This document shows, in pieces, positions 14,737-20,990 of a DNA stretch of 23,006 nucleotides; position 1 is the stretch's first letter, and each line of letters begins with the position of its first letter. A program made the translations under genes and the position numbers. The notes under the pieces were generated by a model, which had not been told where the DNA came from, made no database searches, and saw only the letters and a list, made by a program, of their open reading frames with translations. This DNA is from a virus, in IMG/VR virus record IMGVR_UViG_3300008954_003257, positions 1 to 23,006 of that record; one strand, given 5' to 3'.

Positions 14737-15837
14737 ATGGTTTTTCACGTATTAGCGGTCCCTGTTTACCCTACGCAAAGAGAAATAACAATTTGTCCTT
14801 TCACGCAAAAGGTTTACAAATTTTGCAAAGCAATGACGGAGCGGGGTCACACCGTTTTTCATTATGGTCATCCGGCTTCGGAAGCGCAATGTACCCAACA
14901 CTTTGATGTTGTTTCTGTGGAGACTTATAATGAAGTTTACAAAAAAAAAAGCTGGAGGGATTTTCATTCTCAACACATTAACAACAAGGTTCACCAAGAG
15001 TTCAATAAAAACGCAACCACGTTAATAAAAAAAAACAAACAATCTGAGCATGATTTTGTACTAGCATTTTGGGGGATCGGTCATGCCGCGGCTTGTGAAG
15101 ATCTTGATGGTTTTTATGTGGTGGAACCCAGCATTGGATATGACTCGGCCTTTGCACCTTTTAAAGTTTTTGAATCTTATGCGCAGTGGCACAAGATTCT
15201 TTATAAAATAAACGAAAAAGGGATGCCCAGCTTTACGGATCACGTTATCCCCCCGGGTTTCTATTTTGAAGATTTTCAGTATAGCAACCAAAAAGATGAC
15301 TACCTTCTTTTTTTAGGGAGAATGATTGACGAAAAAGGGTTGCATATTGCAGAATCCCTCTCTAAGTTATCTGGTCTCCCTATTAAATTCGTAGGCCCCC
15401 AGACTTTTAAAAATACCCTTTCAAAAGACAATCCGTTGGCAGAATATATTCATACCGTGAGCCTTAAGGAACGTCAACAATTATTGTCAAAAGCCAAAGC
15501 GCTTATCATGCCCAGCTTATATGCCGAACCCTGTGGGTGGGCTATGATTGAAGCTTTTGCTTCCGGAACCCCTGTTTTATCTACAGATTGGGGAGGGTTA
15601 GGAGAATACAACATTCATGGAAAAACAGGCTTCAGCTGCCATTCTTTAAATGAATTTTATCACGCTCTTCATATGGTGGAAACTATTGACCCAGCATACT
15701 GTCGCCAATATGCAGAAAATACTTTTAACATTGATTTGATAATGAAAATGTATGAAAACTACTTTGAACATATCATAGATTACAGCCAACATGAAAAGGG
15801 CATCATAAAAGAAAAATGCCACTTTTTAAAAAAATAA
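14737..15837 (+). CDS. Glycosyltransferase, GT4 family, GT-B fold
   Basis: A 366-residue retaining glycosyltransferase. The donor-binding half is diagnostic: DDYLLFLGRMIDEKGLHIA, KALIMPSLYAEPCGWAMIEA with the Glu-x7-Glu signature (EPCGWAMIE), and GTPVLSTDWGGLGEYN then HGKTGF. The N-terminal half has the acceptor domain starting HVLAVPVYPTQREIT and the GHTVFHYGH strand. No membrane segment, so it is a cytosolic enzyme. The acceptor cannot be read from sequence: candidates are modified phage DNA, a virion protein or host surface glycan. It is the first plus-strand gene after phoH, driven by a host-type promoter, which suggests early expression. The gene is AT-rich with A-tracts, like the neighbouring phage genes. 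The next gene starts 10 nt after the stop. Confidence 0.88.
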   Translation: MVFHVLAVPVYPTQREITICPFTQKVYKFCKAMTERGHTVFHYGHPASEAQCTQHFDVVSVETYNEVYKKKSWRDFHSQHINNKVHQEFNKNATTLIKKNKQSEHDFVLAFWGIGHAAACEDLDGFYVVEPSIGYDSAFAPFKVFESYAQWHKILYKINEKGMPSFTDHVIPPGFYFEDFQYSNQKDDYLLFLGRMIDEKGLHIAESLSKLSGLPIKFVGPQTFKNTLSKDNPLAEYIHTVSLKERQQLLSKAKALIMPSLYAEPCGWAMIEAFASGTPVLSTDWGGLGEYNIHGKTGFSCHSLNEFYHALHMVETIDPAYCRQYAENTFNIDLIMKMYENYFEHIIDYSQHEKGIIKEKCHFLKK

Positions 15838-15848
15838 GTGTAAACATA
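15837..15848 (+). promoter_or_regulatory. Late-promoter-like motif, copy G
   Basis: AGTGTAAACATA overlapping the glycosyltransferase stop; GTGTAA ends 4 nt before ATG 15848 and 10 nt before ATG 15854. The spacing of other copies (6-12 nt) favours the second ATG. Confidence 0.5.
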
Positions 15849-16171
15849 TGGAGATGACTAAAGACAAAGAAACGGGATCCAAGGTGGGCTTTGCGGACCT
15901 AGATACATTCTTAAAAATAGCCCCTATAATTGGTTTAGCCGTTTTAGCATACCTTCAAACTTTGTTTCCAAGCAAAGCAGAATTCGATAAAGTTCACGAC
16001 AAGCTTATTCAAATGGACAAAAAAATTACCGAAATGGCCGTTTTACAAAACGCCATCTCCAGCAATTCTGGAGATATAAACGACCTTGAAACTCGCCTCC
16101 GGTTAATAGAAGTAGAGCTCGCTCGTCATAGCGCTAAGGACAACAAAAATACGCCAAGAAAAACACCATAA
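15848..16171 (+). CDS. Small membrane-anchored coiled-coil protein
   Basis: A 107-residue protein with a short charged N-terminus, one membrane segment at about 23-40 (KIAPIIGLAVLAYLQTLF) and a coiled coil from about 45 to 95 (FDKVHDKLIQMDKKITEMAV, then DLETRLRLIEVELARH), ending in a basic tail. One N-terminal anchor plus a periplasmic or cytosolic coil is the shape of some holins and inner-membrane spanins, but no lysis enzyme is next to it and the function is not recognised. The start may be ATG 15848 or, by motif spacing, ATG 15854 two codons later. GGAG lies between them, too close to either to act as a normal ribosome site. Confidence 0.65.
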   Translation: MEMTKDKETGSKVGFADLDTFLKIAPIIGLAVLAYLQTLFPSKAEFDKVHDKLIQMDKKITEMAVLQNAISSNSGDINDLETRLRLIEVELARHSAKDNKNTPRKTP

Positions 16172-16209
16172 TAAAATCGACAAATCCACACTTGAAAATA
16201 TCATAAATA

Positions 16210-16650
16210 ATGAGTCATCTTTCAGGAACTTATAGTTATCAATTTGTAAGATTAGAGCCCTTCTATAATAACAGCAATAAAACCGGAGTATCGTCGCTAG
16301 TTGTTGGGATGAGCTGCCAATTCTCAGGGGTAGATGAACAATCTAACCCTATAACTGAAGGCTCTTATATAGATGGTACCACAGGATTCATCGAATGGGT
16401 AGCTACCCCTAACGAACCAATTTCAGGACAAACGGGTTACGTTCAGGTGCCTATTTGTCATACCCCTGAATATGTTAGCGGGAACATTAGCGACATTGCT
16501 AATACGTATGCTTCAGGGTTATGTTGGTGTCATCAGTTATCAGGTCAAATTTCAAGCAAAATTGAAGCTCCAGTTAAGGACACTGATTTTCCTTATCCCA
16601 CGGGTACACCCCCAAATGTTTTCCCCCTTGTAGATCCTCACGATATGTGA
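16210..16650 (+). CDS. Hypothetical protein, possibly virion-associated
   Basis: A 146-residue protein, not recognised. It starts MSHLSGTYSYQFVRLEPFYN and is rich in Gly, Ser, Thr and Pro, with four Cys (including GLCWCHQ) and no membrane segment or signal peptide; the tail is Pro-rich (FPYPTGTPPNVFPLVDP). The opening resembles the start of the 65-residue protein at 18933-19130 (both have a Met-Ser start and Tyr-x-Tyr-Gln-Phe), a possible distant relationship. The leader is AT-rich (AAATATCATAAATA) with no Shine-Dalgarno site. A bidirectional terminator follows the stop by 7-10 nt. Confidence 0.6.
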   Translation: MSHLSGTYSYQFVRLEPFYNNSNKTGVSSLVVGMSCQFSGVDEQSNPITEGSYIDGTTGFIEWVATPNEPISGQTGYVQVPICHTPEYVSGNISDIANTYASGLCWCHQLSGQISSKIEAPVKDTDFPYPTGTPPNVFPLVDPHDM

Positions 16651-16654
16651 GGGA

Positions 16655-16689
16655 CAAAAAAGCCCCGCGCAAGCGGGGCTTTTGTTTTT
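16655..16689. terminator. Bidirectional rho-independent terminator
   Basis: Stem AGCCCCGC (16661-16668) / GCGGGGCT (16673-16680) with a GCAA loop. The plus strand continues TTTGTTTTT; the minus strand continues T6 (plus A6 at 16655-16660, adjoining the stem). It sits between convergent genes ending at 16650 and 16688. Confidence 0.92.
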
Positions 16690-17191
16690 AGTGGGGCCTC
16701 TTACGGCGATCTCCCCATTCAGACCTTGAACGCCTACCTTTGTCTGAACCAGACCTCCGGCTTTTTTTGCGACCTTCAGCCGAAGGGTGTTTGGTGGCCG
16801 CTTTCTTTCTCCACTCTGCTGCAGCCTTACGGGCCGCAGCCTTTTCCTTATCATCAAGTTTGCCATCCTTGTTTTTATCAAACTTTTTAAGAATATCTGC
16901 ACGACGACCAGCTGTACGACTATTGGCATCTGCCGCCATTCTCTTGCGTAAGGCAGTATACCTTTCTTTAGCTTGGGCTTCTGTTAGCTTGCCCGCTTTG
17001 ACCGCTTCCTTGATTTTTTTAGCGGCAGCAACATACCTTTTTCTGGCTTCCCTTGGGTCAGCTTTCTTGGGCGCAGGTTTAGCCTTGGCTTGCGCCACCT
17101 TATTTGTTTTGTGAGGATGATCGGCTTGCGCCACGGTAACACCCCCGAGCAGCAAAGCTGCTGTAATGATTAGTTTAATATATGTTTTCAT
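16688..17191 (-). CDS. Exported, very basic protein with one EF-hand
   Basis: A 167-residue protein. The start chosen is the ATG at 17191, which gives a clear signal peptide (MKTYIKLIITAALLLGGVTV then AQA, cleavage before Asp24); a longer frame starting at 17254 would bury the signal. The mature part is dominated by Lys, Arg and Ala in helical runs, with one textbook EF-hand loop DKNKDGKLDDKE at residues 105-116, and ends in an Arg/Ser/Lys-rich tail. It should be periplasmic or secreted and bind calcium; no enzyme domain is seen. Such short exported EF-hand proteins are common in PVC bacteria, so host origin is likely. It begins 4 nt after the stop of the other exported gene, forming a two-gene operon under motif copy E. 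Confidence 0.75.
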   Translation of the reverse strand: MKTYIKLIITAALLLGGVTVAQADHPHKTNKVAQAKAKPAPKKADPREARKRYVAAAKKIKEAVKAGKLTEAQAKERYTALRKRMAADANSRTAGRRADILKKFDKNKDGKLDDKEKAAARKAAAEWRKKAATKHPSAEGRKKSRRSGSDKGRRSRSEWGDRRKRPH

Positions 17192-17195
17192 AAAA

Positions 17196-17726
17196 TTATG
17201 GTTTGGGGTCGTTTCCGTCAATAACCTCGTCGCGCTTGTTTTTAAACTCTTCACGAATCTCTTTTATGCGAGCGTGAACTTCTTTGCGATGACTTTTCAT
17301 CGATTCCACCCATTCTTTTCTAGAGGCAGCTACCTGCTCTCTAAGGACCTTTTTCTCATCGTCTGTGGCATCCTTCCACTTGTCTTTATCCAAACCGACC
17401 CAATGCTTTTTAGAGGCTTCCTTAAAAGCTTCACGTAATTCCTTGATCTTGGCGTCATCACGAACAAGCTTACCAAACGCGTTTCCCTTATGGCGCACTT
17501 TGTGGCCCTTCTTCTTGGATTCACCACGATGCTTTTTACGCTTCTCAAAAGCAGCTTTAAGGCGCTCTTTAACTTTAGCTGGATCAAATTTCTTGCCGCC
17601 GCGTTCAGGCTTTTCTTTCTTAGGTTTATCTGGCTTAGGCGCAGGCTGAGGCACCTGACCTGTAGCTGTTAATGCTGACGCCATGACAGCAACCAGCCCA
17701 ATTTTAAGTATGCGTTTAATGAACAT
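17196..17726 (-). CDS. Exported, Lys/Arg-rich helical protein
   Basis: A 176-residue protein starting at the ATG at 17726, which sits 8 nt after motif copy E and opens a signal peptide (MFIKRILKIGLVAVMASALT then ATGQ, cleavage near residue 23). A Pro/Lys linker (VPQPAPKPDKPKKEKPERGG) is followed by charged helices (FDPAKVKERLKAAFEKRKKH, then AKIKELREAFKEASKKHW, then EEKKVLREQ-like and HARIKEIREEFKNKRDE segments). It has no Cys and no catalytic motif. It resembles its downstream neighbour in design (export signal plus basic helices) without obvious sequence identity. Probably a periplasmic binding or coating protein of host origin; function unknown. Confidence 0.72.
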   Translation of the reverse strand: MFIKRILKIGLVAVMASALTATGQVPQPAPKPDKPKKEKPERGGKKFDPAKVKERLKAAFEKRKKHRGESKKKGHKVRHKGNAFGKLVRDDAKIKELREAFKEASKKHWVGLDKDKWKDATDDEKKVLREQVAASRKEWVESMKSHRKEVHARIKEIREEFKNKRDEVIDGNDPKP

Positions 17727-17729
17727 AAT

Positions 17730-17741
17730 AATATTTACACT
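17730..17741 (-). promoter_or_regulatory. Late-promoter-like motif, copy E
   Basis: Reads AGTGTAAATATT on the minus strand, GTGTAA ending 8 nt before the ATG at 17726, which settles the start of the exported protein. Divergent from copy H 116 nt away; the stretch between contains only AT-rich DNA with T-tracts. Confidence 0.65.
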
Positions 17742-17856
17742 GCAGGAATCGTGCCAGAACTTTTTTTTTGTTTTATTGGCTTTTAAGCCTCGACTCCTCG
17801 TTATGTTGAGTAATAACACCCATTATTAAATAAATTACGGGAAATATTCCCCACAA

Positions 17857-17868
17857 AGTGTAATAATA
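17857..17868 (+). promoter_or_regulatory. Late-promoter-like motif, copy H
   Basis: AGTGTAATAATA with GTGTAA ending 8 nt before the GTG at 17872, supporting that unusual start for the lipoprotein and the five-gene cassette behind it. Confidence 0.62.
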
Positions 17869-17871
17869 TAT

Positions 17872-18114
17872 GTGAGATGTTTTTTAAAATATTTTGTTTT
17901 AATCTTATTGCTAACGGGGTGTAAATCTGTAGATGACAATGGTCGTCTAGAAAAAATAAGAATCATGGTCCCCGCTCTTATTGATATAGAATTTGATTAT
18001 TATAAAGACAAGGAAAATAAAGGAAAAGGAGTTGTGAGCGATAGCTCAACAAACTCTACCCCTATTATAAAGTGGCCCAAGTACAACCAGCTAATGCCAA
18101 TGTCAAAAGACTAA
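17872..18114 (+). CDS. Small lipoprotein
   Basis: An 80-residue protein starting at GTG 17872, chosen because the motif spacing fits and no ATG in frame precedes the signal. It has a short lipoprotein signal (FLKYFVLILLLTGC) with a lipobox Leu-Thr-Gly-Cys and lipidation at Cys17. The mature part is about 64 residues: charged, with IRIMVPALIDIEFDYYKDKE and a Pro/Trp segment (TPIIKWPKYNQLMP). Asp18 is absent (Lys-Ser follow Cys), so sorting to the outer membrane is likely by the E. coli rule. First gene of a five-gene envelope cassette; the next start is 1 nt beyond its stop. It could be an outer-membrane spanin-like or exclusion lipoprotein; I cannot choose. Confidence 0.72.
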   Translation: MRCFLKYFVLILLLTGCKSVDDNGRLEKIRIMVPALIDIEFDYYKDKENKGKGVVSDSSTNSTPIIKWPKYNQLMPMSKD

Positions 18115-18115
18115 A

Positions 18116-18262
18116 ATGTATAAATACAAGAACGTTCCCATTGAAACGCCCAAAGACCATTGCGTTGATATATTACGTAATAACGAGGCGCAACACCCTT
18201 GCGATCCTCGCTTCGGTCCACCGTTTCCACCACACCCCGAAAAACACCCAAATGACAAGTGA
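18116..18262 (+). CDS. Pro-rich 48-residue protein
   Basis: A 48-codon frame from ATG 18116, 1 nt after the lipoprotein stop, to TGA at 18260-18262, filling the otherwise unexplained gap before the MscS-like gene. The product begins MYKYKNVPIETPKDHCVDIL and ends with a Pro/His-rich tail (CDPRFGPPFPPHPEKHPND), containing two Cys. There is no membrane segment. The tight packing on both sides and the distinctive composition support a real gene; the function is unknown. Confidence 0.55.
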   Translation: MYKYKNVPIETPKDHCVDILRNNEAQHPCDPRFGPPFPPHPEKHPNDK

Positions 18263-18277
18263 AACAAATAAAAACTT

Positions 18278-18709
18278 ATGGATGGACTAACCAACTTAAC
18301 TAATTTACTAAACAACACTAATTTAGTAAATCAATTGTCCAACTTAAAATCGGAAGAAGTAGAGGGCATTGCCAAAAGTTTATTTTCGGAATACGGGTGG
18401 ATTTTCGCGGCTGGCGTGATAGCTCTTTTGGCCAAAGACGTCATGATTAACCTAGTAAAAGGCATGTTGATATTTTATGGGCACGATTTTGATAACGACG
18501 ATGTTATTTATATTAGCGGTCGTCAGGCACGCATTGTACGCGTTGGCGTTACACGTACCACTTTCTACATGAGTGACCGTAAAACTAAAATGGTCGTTCC
18601 AAATGAACAGCTTAAAGAATTAACTATAGAAAAAACCCTTGGAGTGAATGGAGGGTCACCTTATTTACCTAAAGGTGGAGAGCCGGGGTTCGACCCTAAA
18701 ATAAAATAA
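18278..18709 (+). CDS. MscS-like mini-protein (pore helix + beta domain)
   Basis: A 143-residue protein. After an Asn/Leu-rich N-terminal helix there is one hydrophobic segment at about 40-66 (WIFAAGVIALLAKDVMINLV). Then comes a stretch that matches the MscS beta domain: FYGHDFDNDDVIYISGRQAR, IVRVGVTRTTFYMSDRKTKM, VVPNEQLKELTIEK, including the invariant-type Pro108-Asn109. Full MscS channels have three or more membrane segments and a C-terminal alpha-beta domain; here only the pore-proximal helix and beta domain remain, followed by a Gly/Pro-rich tail. It could form a reduced channel, modulate the host MscS, or serve as a holin-like protein. The gap to the upstream gene is 15 nt and to the next gene 1 nt. 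Confidence 0.72.
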   Translation: MDGLTNLTNLLNNTNLVNQLSNLKSEEVEGIAKSLFSEYGWIFAAGVIALLAKDVMINLVKGMLIFYGHDFDNDDVIYISGRQARIVRVGVTRTTFYMSDRKTKMVVPNEQLKELTIEKTLGVNGGSPYLPKGGEPGFDPKIK

Positions 18710-18710
18710 T

Positions 18711-18932
18711 ATGAAAAAGAAAGCATTAACGACTAAAAACTATATAGCAATAGCTATCATCGCTGCAGCCATCGGAGGATGGTTTTGGTATTCCAATAAT
18801 AAAGAAGAGATAAAAGAAAAAGTTGTTGAAACCGTAATTGAAAAAACAGTGTATAACGTTGTAGACGAAGCCGCTGATGACGTAAAAGAAAAAACAGTGG
18901 AAAAAATAACCAATTTAATCAATAATAAATAA
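18711..18932 (+). CDS. Small single-pass membrane protein
   Basis: A 73-residue protein with a basic N-terminus (MKKKALTTK), one membrane segment at about 11-27 (YIAIAIIAAAIGGWFWY) and a Glu/Lys/Val-rich amphipathic helix containing imperfect repeats (KEKVVETVIEKTVYNVV and VKEKTVEKITNL). The positive-inside rule places the helix in the periplasm, as in inner-membrane spanins, but it lacks other identifying features. It starts 1 nt after the MscS-like gene, and its stop is directly followed by the next ATG (TAAATG), so it belongs to the same operon. Translation probably relies on coupling; no Shine-Dalgarno site. Confidence 0.65.
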   Translation: MKKKALTTKNYIAIAIIAAAIGGWFWYSNNKEEIKEKVVETVIEKTVYNVVDEAADDVKEKTVEKITNLINNK

Positions 18933-19130
18933 ATGTCCGATTATACATATCAATTCAACCGACAAGAAGATATAGATCCCACAGGAGGCCTTGTAGCCGA
19001 AGATATATGCACAACCATTCGCGGTGCAGATCCTACCTTAGATCAGGTTCTTAGTGGCCTAAGTAGCTTTGTTCCTGCATGTGGGTTCAATTTGAATGGC
19101 AGCGGCATTGGCGTTGTCGCTTCTGAGTAG
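18933..19130 (+). CDS. Small hypothetical protein
   Basis: A 65-residue protein whose ATG abuts the previous stop. It starts MSDYTYQFNRQEDIDPTGG, has two Cys and a weakly hydrophobic Gly/Ser-rich end (SGLSSFVPACGFNLNGSGIG). Not recognised. The opening shares Tyr-x-Tyr-Gln-Phe with the protein at 16210-16650. It closes the envelope cassette; two hairpins follow. Confidence 0.55.
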   Translation: MSDYTYQFNRQEDIDPTGGLVAEDICTTIRGADPTLDQVLSGLSSFVPACGFNLNGSGIGVVASE

Positions 19131-19158
19131 AGTTTAGCAGAAGTTCCTTCAGTCACAC

Positions 19159-19215
19159 CACCTTGATGTAACCAAGGTGCGCGTAGAGCTTTCTTTAAAA
19201 GTAATCTTTTAAAGA
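19159..19215. terminator. Two hairpins between convergent genes
   Basis: First a 7-bp stem CACCTTG (19159-19165) / CAAGGTG (19173-19179), then a perfect 10-bp stem TCTTTAAAAG (19192-19201) / CTTTTAAAGA (19206-19215) with a TAAT loop. Neither is followed by a clean T-tract, so they may be weak terminators or RNA-stabilising ends for the convergent messages ending at 19130 (plus) and 19227 (minus). Confidence 0.5.
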
Positions 19216-19226
19216 TGGTTGCAATT

Positions 19227-19808
19227 TTATGGCTTCCCCAGCGAACCAGAGTGATCGCTCTTTTCCACTAAAAAGTCCTCCATAATAAGACAATCTAAAT
19301 CGGAATTCCAAAATGTTTTCAATGCGTCTGACGGGCTGTCTACCAATGGTTCTCCCCTTAGATTGAAACTGGTGTTCATAAAAACAGGAACACCTGAAAG
19401 TTTTTCAAAATTTACTAAGGCTTGATGAATAACCGGGTTTTGCTTGTTGCTAATGGATTGCGGCCGACAGGTGCCATCCACATGCGTTACCGCAGGAATC
19501 CTCAACCTCCACTCTTCTTTAACGGGAGCGGCAATTAACATAAAGGGGGACAGATGCTTTAACTCTACAATCTCATGAAAAGATTCCTCTTTTATTACGG
19601 GAGCCAGCGGCCTCCAAAATTCACGATTTTTAATTTTATTTACTCTGTTTAAATTTTCTTTTATAGTTGGATTAGCTAAGATACTACGGTGACACAGAGC
19701 GCGCGGTCCTATTTCCGCTCTTCCTGCAAAATATCCTACCACTTTATTCTCATGGATAAGTTGAGGTAAAACCGTTTCAACTTCTATATTTTTATAGTGT
19801 AACTTCAT
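19227..19808 (-). CDS. Carbamoyltransferase, C-terminal domain (split gene)
   Basis: A 193-residue protein equal to the C-terminal (YrdC-like side) domain of NodU/CmcH/TobZ-type carbamoyltransferases. Signature segments: VVGYFAGRAEIGPRALCHRS (family form has RALGxRS, so Cys replaces Gly), ILANPTIKENLNRVNKIKNR, EFWRPLAPVIKEE, VDGTCRPQS and MNTSFNLRGEPLVDSPSDAL. In the family this domain makes carbamoyl-adenylate from carbamoyl phosphate and ATP, and the other domain passes it to a hydroxyl group. It starts inside the stop of the N-terminal gene (ATGA at 19805-19808), and no conserved segment seems lost at the junction, so the two chains can rebuild the whole enzyme. A simple sequencing or natural frameshift cannot be excluded. 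Confidence 0.85.
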   Translation of the reverse strand: MKLHYKNIEVETVLPQLIHENKVVGYFAGRAEIGPRALCHRSILANPTIKENLNRVNKIKNREFWRPLAPVIKEESFHEIVELKHLSPFMLIAAPVKEEWRLRIPAVTHVDGTCRPQSISNKQNPVIHQALVNFEKLSGVPVFMNTSFNLRGEPLVDSPSDALKTFWNSDLDCLIMEDFLVEKSDHSGSLGKP

Positions 19809-20935
19809 GGTTCAAAAGTCTTTATGTAATGTTCTATTTGAGCTTTATTAAATTTAGATCCCCAATACGCCGTAGGAAAATCTATTCTAGGGAACGACCC
19901 TCGTTCCTGATAATGAGTCACCAACGCAGCACCCAAGGCACTCCCCGTATCATGAGAAGCTGGGTGTACAAAAATATTATCAACAAAATCCTGTTCTAAT
20001 AGCTTTCCGTTAGCGGAACAATTTAATACCGAACCTCCAGTTAAAACAAAATCACGACAACCCGTTTTATTGTAAATAATTTTTGCAGTATCAATTAAAA
20101 TTTCTTCTAAATATTTTTGAGCAGTATGCGCTAAATTTACCGCAACCTCACTTAAAATCCCCTCTGACAGAATCTGCTCTCCCTTTTCTTCCTTGAGTTT
20201 TGTTAGCCACTCATCTATGGTATTACGATCTATTTGAAGTAACCCCCCTTCATTACGGAAAAACAGTTCGCGAGGAAGTAGCTTTTCGTCATATTGGCCA
20301 TAGCTGGCGAGACCCATTGTTTTACCTTCTTCGCGATGAGGCACAAAACCTAAAAAATCAGTAATTTTTTCGTAAAAGGTGCCAATAGACCCGATACAAT
20401 GAAACCAAGCGTGCTCCTCTAGCGATTTCCCATTAAAAAACCCAACGGAGCCCGCTCTTTGCCCTCCGTCGCCATCAATAGAAATATAATTACAAGAGTC
20501 AAAAGGAGCGCACGCAAGGCTGCTAAAAATATGGGTATCATGGTGATCCTGCCAGTAGATATGGCCTACCGGTAAACCGCTAAGGCAAATATCTCTCACC
20601 CAATCTGCTTCGTAGTATATTTCTAAATCAGCTCCCCGGTCAAATTCGATCCTCTCAAAACCTTTATTGACATATCGGGCAAACTCATGAGTGCTAACTA
20701 CTTTCCATATGTCTTGTACAGAAGAGTAGCCAACCCCCACCTTTACGATATCGTGTGTACTTATGCCAGCCTCATTCAAACAAAAATTTATGGCATTCTC
20801 AGGAAACAAATGGGGAGCTTGCTTTACTCTGCTAAACCGCTCTTCTTCCGCAAATGCAATTAATTTACCATCCCCCAAAAGACAGGCAGCTTGATTGTAA
20901 GAAAATTTATGGGTAATACCTAGAATGTAGCGCAT
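19805..20935 (-). CDS. Carbamoyltransferase, N-terminal domain (split gene)
   Basis: A 376-residue protein matching the N-terminal Kae1-like domain of the NodU/TobZ family: MRYILGITHKFSYNQAACLL, AEEERFSRVKQ (30-39), the His motif QDHHDTHIFSS (residues 129-139), ISIDGDGGQ, GTFYEKITDFLGFVPHREEG then KTMGLASYG, LTGGSVLNCSANGKLL and PASHDTGSALGAAL. It catalyses transfer of the carbamoyl group to a hydroxyl of the acceptor, in known cases sugars, antibiotics or Nod factors. With the 193-residue partner the total is 569 residues, normal for the one-chain enzyme. It diverges from the putative glycosyltransferase at 20991, so a glycan or modified nucleoside acceptor is likely; this is inference. Confidence 0.88.
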   Translation of the reverse strand: MRYILGITHKFSYNQAACLLGDGKLIAFAEEERFSRVKQAPHLFPENAINFCLNEAGISTHDIVKVGVGYSSVQDIWKVVSTHEFARYVNKGFERIEFDRGADLEIYYEADWVRDICLSGLPVGHIYWQDHHDTHIFSSLACAPFDSCNYISIDGDGGQRAGSVGFFNGKSLEEHAWFHCIGSIGTFYEKITDFLGFVPHREEGKTMGLASYGQYDEKLLPRELFFRNEGGLLQIDRNTIDEWLTKLKEEKGEQILSEGILSEVAVNLAHTAQKYLEEILIDTAKIIYNKTGCRDFVLTGGSVLNCSANGKLLEQDFVDNIFVHPASHDTGSALGAALVTHYQERGSFPRIDFPTAYWGSKFNKAQIEHYIKTFEP

Positions 20936-20990
20936 ATAATGAATGATAATTTGCTACTTTAAAAAGTCTATTTTTTTACAAACATTAGTA

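Noticed and set aside
16740-17114. 124-codon Leu/Ala/Ser-rich plus-strand frame that looks like a membrane protein
   Set aside because: It is the antisense of the Lys/Arg/Ala-rich exported protein, whose complement naturally gives Leu/Phe/Ala-rich text; no leader or motif supports it.
17742-17856. Possible small RNA or gene in the gap between the divergent promoters
   Set aside because: Only AT-rich sequence with T-tracts was seen, with no convincing stem-loop, start codon context or conserved RNA feature.
17914-17925. GTGTAA inside the lipoprotein gene as another late-motif copy
   Set aside because: It is part of the codons for Gly-Cys-Lys of the lipobox and is not followed by the AT-rich half of the motif; similarly the ttacac at 11545-11550 lies inside the nuclease gene.
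18072-18290. 72-codon plus-strand frame overlapping the lipoprotein and MscS-like genes
   Set aside because: It overlaps genes at both ends and is in a different frame from the well-packed 48-codon gene at 18116-18262.
19227-20935. Programmed -1 frameshift joining the two carbamoyltransferase genes
   Set aside because: No strong X-XXY-YYZ slippery heptamer is seen before the TGA; ATGA re-initiation explains the arrangement more simply.
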